A DNA stretch of 64,000 bases, taken from assembly GCA_015178975.1 (NCBI GenBank), contig WHVD01000045.1, positions 62,001-126,000 on the forward strand. The letters run 5' to 3'. Shown piece after piece: positions 45,355 through 54,639 of this stretch. Position 1 is the stretch's first letter. Every line of letters begins with the position of its first letter. The notes beneath the pieces were generated by a model, which was given only the letters and a program-made list of their open reading frames with translations, did no database searches and was not told the DNA's origin. This DNA is from Hysterangium stoloniferum. Lineage: Eukaryota > Basidiomycota > Agaricomycetes > Hysterangiales > Hysterangiaceae. Made by a program: the position numbers and the translations under genes.

Positions 45355-47451
45355 ATGACCTCGATTGGCAAACGCCGCACGCCTGAGTCTCCTATACAGC
45401 AGGCCCAAGAAGTAAAAAGAAGTTGAGTTGATGACGATCTATCGTCTCAAAAAGTCGTCTCGAACGATTTCGAATCAGCTAGTCAAGGCTCCAAGCCACT
45501 TGGTCTTGTTGAGACCTTCTCAGATTCCTCCGCTACCCTTAATAACGATTCTGTCCCGGTCGATAAAGGCAAAGGCGTAGAGCCAGATCCCATTTTAATC
45601 GAGTTACAAAGTCTTCGCGAGCAGGTCGCAGCGCAAGCAAAGGTTGGTGGCTACATTTTTATGGTGCTTGCCAAGTAATAGTAATAATCACGTCGCTCGC
45701 TTAGCTCCTCAAGGCAAAGGAAGCCGCTCTAGAACGAATTGAAAGAGAAGTTTCATGTTCTATCTGCATGGACATGGCGCCACTCCCCTACATGTGTGTC
45801 TCCGCATTTCTCGTTATTTGTTAAATCAGTGACAAAATATATTCAGCCTTCCTGCATGCGGACATATTTATTGTCACAATTGCCTCGCAAAGTGGTTTAC
45901 AACTCCACAGGAAGGGGAAGTCGTTGCAGAGCCGCAGCCACACGCGAGCGATGGAGACGATAGTAGTAACAACAAAAATAATACTAACCCTACCCCTGAA
46001 CATGGCCCACCACCCATTTTAAAACCGCCTCCCCCTATTTATCACAATATCAAAAACCACATTAAAATGTGTCCCTTCTGCCGTGCCGTGGTCACAGATC
46101 GACCCACGCCCCTTCGTAGTTTCGTGAATATTGCTACTATTATTCGAGGCGAAGAGGAGACCGCTCCTCCGAACTACTCAAAAAAGAACTGGAAAAACAT
46201 ATTTCGACTCAAACCTTCTGACAAACCCGCCCCCGGGGCTCCTCGGGCAGGTAGTGTCTATAGTGATGACTCGGATTTTAGGGCACAGCTAGGGGCTGGC
46301 GCTCTCCCTCCGGTATTCGTGGACCATGAAGACGGAGTCAGCCGATGTGGACGCTGTTTCCATGAACTATGGAACGGTCAGTGCTCCAACGATGAATGTC
46401 AAGCAGAATACGATGGCCATAACGATAGCGAGGGTGACGGTAACGACGGCTACGCAGACAATCATGAGATTGTTTGGATGAATCAGGCTGATGAAGGAGA
46501 CTTCGAGGACGAAGAAGAGGATGACTTGGAAGGGAGCTTTATTTACGACGGCGACGATACCCAGGGGCGAGATTCGGATGATTTTATATCTGGCCCGCCT
46601 AGGAGACTCACAAGAGAGATGGGTCTACCCAATGTCATCATTGATAATGAGAGCGACTCTGAAAGCGACGACTCCCGCGGTTTTGTACGACAGCACAACA
46701 GGCTTCACCCTATCATTATTCCATCTTCAAGTGGGGAAGGGAGTGATGACCCATCAAGAGACATCCGCCGTGTTCGTATACCCGCAGGCGGTTTCCGATC
46801 AGCTAGAGGGCACACAAGTGAATTCCCAATCGCCGTTGAGTCATCTGGCGAGGAAGAGGACGACTACCCAGGTCCAAGTCAGAGACATAGTCGAAGAAGA
46901 TTGATTTTGTCAGACGATGATGAAGAAAGCAATGACCCGGGTCCCAGTCACAGGCACTGTCGAACACGGTTTATCTCAGACAATGAGGAGAGCGACCACC
47001 CAACTACACATGACAGTAGCAGCCGAAGGGAACAGGTGTCAGATGTGCAGGAGGAAGTTGAGTTTGACGTACCGCGACTTCCTGCAATATTTACGGCCTC
47101 GAATGAGGAGGATGAGAATTTCATAGAAGAGCACAATGTAGAGAAAAGCATCGGCTCCATTGAAGATTCGTCAAGTATTCTATCAATTCCAGATGGGTGT
47201 GTTGTCTTTTGTGATTGCAGGTCAACTATCGCTAACTTCAGACTTGTAGCATACGCGCTAGAAACATTGACGGATACATCTCTGACTCTTCGTATTCCTA
47301 CCCAAGATCCCACGAAGAAGAAGAAGAATTCCTTGGGTTTGGGGACTACAAAACTGACCTCTATGATGAACAGAGCGATCCTGGGTCCGATGCAAGTGCA
47401 GCAAACCCATTTGAAGAAGGCGATGACGAGGAGGCTTCCACTAATTTTTGA
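45355..47451 (+). CDS. RING-finger protein, acidic (about 623 aa)
   Basis: Likely E3 ubiquitin ligase. Exons 45355-45421, 45479-45642, 45705-45793, 45847-47196, 47250-47451; introns of 57, 62, 53 and 53 nt. Order: Ser-rich N-terminus, coiled coil (LQSLREQVAAQAK, KAKEAALERIE), RING from about residue 95 (CSICMD, ACGHIYCHNCL, MCPFCR). The RING is unusual: about 55 polar residues sit between CHNC and CPFC. A second Cys cluster (RCGRCF, QCSNDEC) follows, then a long acidic tail with repeats of GPSxRH and ESSGEEED type, ending EEASTNF. Intron 1 uses a weak GTTGAG donor; unspliced, the frame meets TGA at 45424. The last intron replaces a longer frame that reads basic and unlikely. Confidence 0.8.
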
Positions 47452-47681
47452 GTTTTCAATTCTGTACTAATCAAGACCGGAGTATCGGGAAACGCAAGCA
47501 ACGTCATTATACCATAGATATTGGTTCAAAATGAAGCAAAAGTTGTATATCATATTTGCACTGGCACAATATACTATATATATAAATACTTAGTTTTCTT
47601 ATGCTTTCCGATCTAGCATTACAAAAACCTAAATATAAGCGCCTGTGCCGACCATTTCCTTGTCAATCTATTTCCACCATT

Positions 47682-48820
47682 ATGAGCGCACCTAAGCTCA
47701 CCAAAAAGCAGAAGAAAGGTCTAGCATTCCGAGAACGCAAAACCAAGAGAAATACCAATGCTTTGGACGAAGATCTCGCAGTCCCTGAGGCAGATCCTCT
47801 CGTCGAAGAAAGCACCGAGAAAGACGACATAAATCCCAAGGATTTACTTAAAAATCAAACTCGGTTAGAGTCGAAAGTGGGTGTTGTCAACCCCAAATAA
47901 AGGCCCACGGAGTCGCTATCTAAGCCTGAAAAACGAAAGCGGGATCCTGGCCTGAGTGTGGAGGAGGAGAGCGTGGAGCCTGCAGGTACAATTACAGATG
48001 TAGCACCTCGGAAGACCAAGAAGCGGAAGTTAAACGAGATTGACGATCCCCAGGAGGAGGATGGAAAGGAGAAGACGATGAAGTCAGGGACTTCAAGTTT
48101 CATTCTTTTTGTTGGTCAGTTGGCGTGCTTTTCATCCTTTGATTGAGCTAACCATTCGCCTGGTAGGTAATCTCAAATATACAACGTCTCTAGAAGCCAT
48201 CCAAGAGCATTTCTCCAAGTGTTGTGGGTTGTCCTTGTATTGGGCTTTCCTACATCCATGCTGAGATTTGATCAGACCCGCCGCCGCAAGTGCGCTTGCT
48301 AACACCTAAACCCAAGGCCCCAGGTACTTCCAACGCGAGGTCAAAAGGATGTGCATTTCTTGAATTCACACATCGGAATGCCCTGCAACAAGGGCTTAAA
48401 CTACACGGATCTACGCTAGATGACCGAAGAATAAATGTAGAATTAACTGCGGGTGGTGGCGGGAAGAGCGATAAAAGGCTTAAGAAGGTGCAAACAAGAA
48501 ATAAGCAATTGGTTGAGGAATGGGTATGTAGGCTCGCCAATATTTTACATTGCGTGGAATTGACATGACATATTTAACAGAAAGCTCACGTGCAGAAGAC
48601 CGTGGAGGCTGGCGGCAAAGCCAACACGGACATTATTGCACCACCACAACGGCATTCTAAGACGTCAGGTGTCGATAACGTGCCGCAGCAAAAGCGAACT
48701 TGGACTGTGCCGGAGGATGGCGAAGCAAGTGGGCGGGGTGGTGTCAAAAAGAGAGGTAAAAAATGGAAAACTTTGAGCAAGTCGTGGGGGACTGGTGCAA
48801 ATTCTATCGCCGTCGGGTAG
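47682..48820 (+). CDS. NOP6: NOP6-like RRM protein (about 309 aa)
   Basis: Likely nucleolar RNA-binding protein of 40S ribosome biogenesis, by likeness to yeast Nop6. Model: 47682-47876, 47925-48114, 48167-48223, 48276-48523, 48581-48820. Lys-rich N-terminus (LTKKQKKGLAFRERK), acidic middle, basic KTKKRKLNE, one RRM: FILFVGNLKYTTS (RNP2, made by splicing), then GCAFLEF (RNP1), RRINVELTAGGGG, and a basic tail (KKRGKKWKTLSKSWG). The GGGG after NVELT is typical of Nop6. Introns 2-4 (52, 52, 57 nt) are well supported. The first, GTGGGT to TCTAAG (48 nt), removes an in-frame TAA at 47898; if it is not spliced, the gene would be broken by that stop. Confidence 0.75.
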
Positions 48821-49328
48821 ATCCTCTTGATGGATTTTTGTTAGGCGCGATTTTTATCTTAGGGAAGGTCTTTTGGATATCAGTATCTTAAGGGCTTGCA
48901 CGCCGATAGTTTGATAAACGGCCTCTACGAGTAAAGAGGAGTTATTGGTGACGTGGATAAAAGTGAACGGAAGAATTTTCACTTTGGTAGGCGCGAACGC
49001 GATTGGCAATCTCGGAATATACTTTATATATAAGTTACTTTGCGTGCAGTCATGATGAGTGTCATGGATGCATTGAAGCGATTCATTTCAATTTATGTTG
49101 GCTTGAGAGAAAGTAACGTTGAAATCCGAAACGTCCTCCCACGAGACCAGGTGCCTGGTGTCCATTCACAGCCGAATAATTGGCTCTAGCGCGACACAAC
49201 GTCACGGACTCCCGGTTGGAATTCGCCCAGATCATGAAGCATCCACTCATCGTTTTGCCCTCGACCCGACACTACCGCCTACTTCTTTCTTAAATAACTG
49301 GGGAAATGATTTGAAAAGGGAGGCGCTC
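48821..49328. other. Intergenic, no gene seen
   Basis: 3' flank of the NOP6-like gene. A frame opening at 49119 runs into the 20-bp repeat and is kept open by it. No independent support. Confidence 0.4.
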
Positions 49329-49608
49329 GTCCTACCACATGCCCGGTCGTCCTACCACATGTCTGGCCGTCCTACCACATGTCTGGCCGTCCTACCACAT
49401 GTCTGGCCGTCCTACCACATGTCTGGCCGTCCTACCACATGTCTGGCCGTCCTACCACATGTCTGGCCGTCCTACCACATGTCTGGCCGTCCTACCACAT
49501 GTCTGGCCGTCCTACCACATGTCTGGCCGTCCTACCACATGTCTGGCCGTCCTACCACATGTCTGGCCGTCCTACCACATGTCTGGCCGTCCTACCACAT
49601 GTCTGGCC
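49329..49608. repeat. Fourteen 20-bp tandem repeats
   Basis: Unit GTCCTACCACATGTCTGGCC, 14 copies in exact register; only the first differs (GCCCGGTC end). Because 20 is not a multiple of 3 and the unit has no stop, all three plus frames are open and encode a 20-residue period (LPHVWPSYHM, SGRPTTCLAV). The core CCACATGTCTGG includes an ACATGT palindrome. The near-perfect identity means recent expansion. Confidence 0.95.
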
Positions 49609-50056
49609 GTCCACCTAAAAAATTAATATGAATCACTCCACCATTGTCCACTCGATTGATTGCTCTCCCTTTTGTCTCCCCGGCCTGATCTATTCTGATC
49701 GAGAATTCCTTTAGTTCTTTCTTCGCTCTCAGACCCCTTTTGTTGTACCAATCCCATTGTTCCATTTCACGTATATTACGCACCTACCCATTCCTAAACG
49801 ACACTCCCACCGCGCTCCACTGTCACCTTTATATTCTACTATCCGCAACGACGACAAACTTGTCCTGTCTGTTATCAAACGAGTGGGGTTGATACAACAA
49901 CCCGTGCATTATATGAAATTCTGATACCGATAATACAGCGTATGTATACAGGAACCGTGAGCGGTGCCCAAAATATGTGATGGAATCAAAATGGAATAGA
50001 GAGAGAAATGCAATGAAGAGAAAAATGGAAAGAGGAAACCCAAAGAAAATCCACAA
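49609..50056. other. Intergenic, no gene seen
   Basis: Between the 20-bp array and the stop of the next minus-strand gene; no frame or repeat stands out. Confidence 0.4.
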
Positions 50057-51616
50057 CTACGAAGACCGCATATCAAGTGGGAATGCAGGTGTCGGATAAT
50101 CATCATACTCGGCCTCGCCGTCAAGGAACCGTCTTAGCCGTGCGACCTGTGATGACAGGTACATGATGATAATTTGCATTTTGAGATCCAACTTGAGCTT
50201 CAGTAGCTCTTGACAGGTCGCCAGCGCCTGTGTGCGTGTGTTGACAAACATATTTCCTTCAAAGCCCAGGTTCTTCAGGTGATCAATGAGCTCACTGAAC
50301 TCGGAACACCAGCCGAGCACGCCCAGCTATACAACCATCAGTTTTCCGCAAGTCTCGATAGAAAACATGCACCATACCTGGCCGTACTGCTTGTACTGTG
50401 CGTAAAGAACGTTCGGCGCGGCTTGCAAGGCGTAGATAAATGCCTCATTTTGTTCGACTACGCCTGGCATCGGAATATAAGGCGGCGAAATTGTGTCCGG
50501 AGCTGCGGGCTCTGGCTTTGGAGGGGGGTTCTGAGTTAATCATACCTGTCAGATAGAGTACCCTCACGAAGCAAATACTCAGACATACCGAGAACCAGTT
50601 GAAGTTTTCATATTCCCATTCATCCCCCAAATCAATGGTCGGGTTGGCATTGGTAGGCATGTTGAGGAAAGGTTTGGGGGGTAGCTCGAGATTTTCAGGA
50701 AGTTTCTCGAGTTCGTGAGGTGCACGGTGTCGAGAAGGGCGGCGGGAAGGTGTGAAGAACTGCTGTTGTTGAGAATCTTCTGTGGGGGCAAGTTGTTGTT
50801 TAGACGGCTTGCGAGATGTGAAGCGGGATAAAGAGAAGGATGATTTCCTAGAGCGCTCGCGAGGGGCTTCTTGAGTTGCAGAGTGGCGGAAGGCGGAACT
50901 TCTTGGGGATATGGAGTACCTGCGGCGTAAACTGTGACGTCTGAGTCGGCCTGGACAGTTACTTGCGAGGGGTTCTTGGAAAGGACTTTCGAACTTCTCC
51001 TAGAGCTTAAATGGGGAAGGGCACGACGGATAATCGATCGGAGTTTAAATGTCGTTGCCGATGGAGAACGGGAGGCCGGGCGGGATCGAGACTGCCAAGT
51101 GCCGCGTGTCAGAACCAATTACATAATCAACAGATCGGAGTGAGAATAATATTACCTTGTGCGAGGTGGGAGATTGCGGGGGGGTTCGGAACGGTGTACC
51201 TGGAGGAGTGGGAGCAACTGGTACGTTGAAGATGTGGTCAGGGGAGACGGATTGTAATGTCTCAGGATCTTCTGTCTTTTTGTTACCCCCAAAATACAGA
51301 TGCTTGTGCAGAAACTTGCTGAACACCCCGTCGTCTTCAGACAATCGATCTAAGATTTGCTCGTATATTGTCAACTTTGCCCTCAGCAAACCTGTCTTCG
51401 CACTGTGAAGGACTTCGATCCCAACGCTTTCCAAACCGACTCCACAGTAATACCCGGGCCAATGTCAATACTCCAAGATGTCCCAACATACTCCGAGTCC
51501 ATTCCCCAGTCCTCTGCATGACTGCGATATGGGCTGAGGTTGAATGTCGTGTTGGTGGATATCCAAGCCTTCTCAACAACAGTCGGTGGGTCATGGCAGG
51601 TCGTTTGTCCTTGACA
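50057..51616 (-). CDS. Chimeric gene: family-A exon 2 joined to unrelated exons
   Basis: Minus strand. Exons: 51616-51156, 51091-50920, 50869-50589, 50530-50378, 50326-50057; introns of 64, 50, 58 and 51 nt, all with GTANNN donors and AG acceptors, each keeping frame. The first exon is gene-A exon 2 (starting CQGQTTCHDP, later HSAKTGLLRAKLTIYE) extended by FGGNKKTEDPETLQ and a Pro-rich PTPPGTPFRTPP. Later exons encode Ser/Arg-rich sequence (SRSRPASRSPS), a Gln run, LGDEWEYENFNWFS, AFIYALQAAPNVLYAQYKQYG and a helical C-terminus ending FPLDMRSS. Compared with other A copies one base is missing near 51455, which breaks the first exon. No exon 1 is found, as unrelated sequence begins at about 51662. 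The 3' exons alone look like a sound host gene of unknown function. Confidence 0.6.
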
Positions 51617-51661
51617 CTGAAATGTGCCGCATGTGACACAGATCCCATGGAAATAGCATTA

Positions 51662-51842
51662 TACGACACTGCCCGCGTTATGACATCTTTCATTTCGGCC
51701 TTCAAATGGTTGGAGAGAGACGCGTCAACTGCGATTACGTCATCACGTTTTAGTCAAGTCACGGCTGCACACCAACTTTGATGAGGTTGCATCAACGTTT
51801 ATCATAAACATCGCCCTTTCTCTGTCAGAACTTCATCTGTAA
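51662..51842 (+). pseudogene. Fragment of family-A exon 3 (plus)
   Basis: GACATCTTTCATTTCGGCC...GAGAGAGACGCGTCAACTGCG...CACACCAACTTTGATGAGG matches exon 3. It lies head-to-head against the exon 2 part of the chimeric gene, so an inversion breakpoint sits at about 51662. Confidence 0.6.
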
Positions 51843-52150
51843 TAAGCGAAGATAAGGCATCGGCCACCGCCGTGGCACTCCACATTCGGAATTTCAGGCC
51901 CTCCGCCGGAGTAGTTCCAAGATGGCTTCAAACGGTTTATAAAACGCACCTTCGACATCTCCTATAGTCCAACAACGACAGCGAATTTCATTTACCTCTG
52001 TGTCAAGCTCGTTGTACAAGAAGGTCAGCAAGTCGTTGCCCACTTCTATACTTCACGTAAAATCAACGCTGGTACAACATTATTCTGTGTCATCTTCAAC
52101 TTAAACTTCCAATTACAGCTGCCCACCATCTATACCTGCTGGTATCCAAA

Positions 52151-52533
52151 ATGTCATTTTTAAATGTCACCTGGAAATCGATCGGCTTTATCGGCAAAGG
52201 CCAGTCAACTCCAGGCTGCGAAGACTCTACTCAAGACCTTCCCCGTGGTGCCTCCCCGTCTCCAACCTTGCCAAAGGATTTTGATTCATCCAAACATATA
52301 TCTTGTGAAATACCAACAATATTCCCTGAAACACATCTCGGTATGTAGCGTAATGCCTTTTTCATACGATGATTTTGTTGAGCCACCGCTAACAGACAGA
52401 TGAGTCCATTACCCCACCACCACCACCAAACGACGACAAGAAGGCGTCAATCCCCTTTTATTCTCACGGAGTGGTCACACATAGACATACTTTCAATTCT
52501 GGGTCGACCACTGACCTGCTGCTATATTCTTGA
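52151..52533 (+). CDS. Small hypothetical protein, two exons (107 aa)
   Basis: Exon 1 52151-52340 (MSFLNVTWKSIGFIGKG...), a 59-nt intron (GTATGT donor, CGCTAAC branch, AGACAG acceptor), exon 2 52400-52533 (ESITPPPPPNDDKK to TDLLLYS-stop). Splicing is frame-consistent. Polar, no motif recognised. Could be the 5' end of a truncated larger gene, because the right-hand DNA soon becomes unit spacer. Confidence 0.4.
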
Positions 52534-53130
52534 GACCCATCCTTACCACCTCTTGACGGCGCAGCGGATCATTTATCGAAAATTTCTCATGAGTGACTGA
52601 GTCTACTATTAGTTCCATTAATTGATATGTTGTCATTGGATGTAGATCATGGCCATTCCAAGTTCCTAGATGGAACAAAAGAAGATACTCCCCTGCAAAT
52701 TGTGAATAACGCTGAACGATAATTCTTCAACAGTTCCCGGTGAGTCCTTTATACCTCCCCTTGGGATACAACTGAGAAGTCCTCAATTGGAATTAGGTCC
52801 ATCCTCTCATCATTCGCGCGCAACGTCCCAATTGGCGAGCCAAATAGCATACATTTCTCCCGAGCTTCATCCCGTGTCGCCGACCCTATTGTACGAATCA
52901 TCCCTTGATTCTTCAGACCGGTTATTAGAGGATTTTATTGATACGTCGTAACACAAACGAGGTGGAGATGGTTCGATAAATTTCTGGAGTGAGTCATTCA
53001 AATCTTGCATTGTCTATAACTATATCAAGGCGTGTAACTAGGCACTTGACCTTTTGTGGAACAGAGTCAGCAGGGACACTTTTAAACGTTCCCTACTCCA
53101 ATATCGTTGAGCGATTACACTATGGCTCTC
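52534..53130. other. Intergenic, no gene seen
   Basis: No convincing frame. Leads into a unit 3' spacer starting about 53150 (TGACTGGATTTCATTCCAAT). Confidence 0.35.
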
Positions 53131-53414
53131 AGAATTTTGGTAAACACCGCAATTGAGTGCGTTCGGTTGACTGGATTTCATTCCAATTGTCATGTTTGAA
53201 TTATTTCAGTTAGAGGAGTAACTAAACAATCATTTGATTCAATCTAATATTAAGGAACTCTTCTACAAGATACGTCGGACTCTTGAACGTTAATTGTCGT
53301 CACCTGTTCCTTCCTATGCGTAGTCGCCACACCTTTCACTGATGTGTCGGTAGCATTGACGAATTCGACTTCCGTCTCCATTTTCTGAAAAAAAAAAAAC
53401 CGCGGAACCTAACT

Positions 53415-53687
53415 ATGAGGGTTCCAGGCCGTGTTATCAAAAATAATACTGGTGAGTTAGTCACCGCAATCATGCTAGCCAAGGAGAAACCGCCAGATGT
53501 CAGCTTTAACATTGGCGAGGACTCACAGTACTTCAAAATCCTCAATATACCTTGCCGTCGTCTCGGCCCAAATGGCATGTGCTGTTCACTGGGCAAGTTC
53601 AGCGCAATCACTCTCTTTATTCGACCATCCTGCCAACCACAACTCGCTCCGACGCATCCGGCCTGCTTCCTCTTCATTCTCCCGTAG
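53415..53687 (+). CDS. Open relative of the ORF C region (90 aa)
   Basis: MRVPGRVIKNNTGELV, then MLAKEKPPDVSFNIGEDS, then LNIPCRRLGPNG, GKFSAITLF, ending ACFLFILP-stop. It matches the decayed sequence at 5.94-6.2 kb and 28.86-29.04 kb at DNA level and keeps a full frame here. Its end resembles the CHRR start of ORF C, suggesting C is part of a once longer gene. Function unknown. Confidence 0.35.
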   Translation: MRVPGRVIKNNTGELVTAIMLAKEKPPDVSFNIGEDSQYFKILNIPCRRLGPNGMCCSLGKFSAITLFIRPSCQPQLAPTHPACFLFILP

Positions 53688-53699
53688 ATACTATAGGAG

Positions 53700-54600
53700 C
53701 TAATCTCTATACGATTCTACGGAACTGCTATGTATCTTAGTTATGCGACGCGGTATATAAATGTATTAAAAAGAAAAAAAGAAGGAGGAGGAGGCATGTG
53801 ACATAGACAACAATGCTCGATCACTCGTTATGCCACTCATTGTTCTATTGTCCCCCTTTCTCTTTGTTTCTCTCTCATTGCTCTATATCCTATATATACT
53901 GCATTCTATGTTCCATACTCCCCATCTCGTCTCGTCTCAATTCCGCACTTGATAGTCTTCAAAGACTTCGAGTTCTGTTTATATTTTCGCACCCACCCTT
54001 CCTCTTACCCTAGTTACGCTGCATGTATTTCGCTTCCGCCGGCTTGAGCATGGCCCGATTTATTTCTGGTCGCGCAAAAGAGCGGTGGCGATGCAATAGA
54101 TCCTATTTGCTCGCCCAAACTCACGAACGAATGTCAGAGAGTCGCGGCAGTTCCTTCTTAATTAAGAAGTGCCGCACAAAATCACCCAGTTAGGAAGGAA
54201 CTGCCACAACATACAGGTTTTTCGTGTAAACCTAGAACCCACGTCATTTAAAAGTTATATTTTGTTATTTTGGACTTAATAGGTTTATTTGAGAATCAAT
54301 ATTACTCAAAGAAGGACTAAAATTAAGGATGTGCCAATTAAGTAGTGCACAAGATATATTTCACTAGGAAATTATACACTAGATGTAATATTTGTCATGT
54401 TTTGATGCTCTAATATCAAATATAATTGTATTTTTGTAAATTTCCAACACAAATTTGATCAAATATCTACTTGTTTTGAAAAAAACAAACATGTCGCGGC
54501 ACTAGCGCGGCAGCGCGACACCCAGCGCGACACCCTGCACGGCACTTTCCTATAGCCCGGCTGTCCCTTAATTCTCCGACCGATGGCGGCATAAATGCGA
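53700..54600. other. Gene-free segment with short inverted motifs
   Basis: AT-rich in the middle. Near 54143-54212 GCAGTTCCTTCTTAATTAAG and later GGAAGGAACTGCC form an imperfect inverted pair. Near 54490-54550 GCGCGACACCC repeats twice. It may be a non-autonomous element inserted just upstream of A11, but termini cannot be set. Confidence 0.35.
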
Positions 54601-54639
54601 GGTACCCTCTTCTAGTGTTAGTAAGACTGCTACCCACTA

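Noticed and set aside
49119-49631. 170-codon frame reading into the 20-bp repeat
   Set aside because: The repeat keeps every plus frame open; the unique part shows no coding signs.
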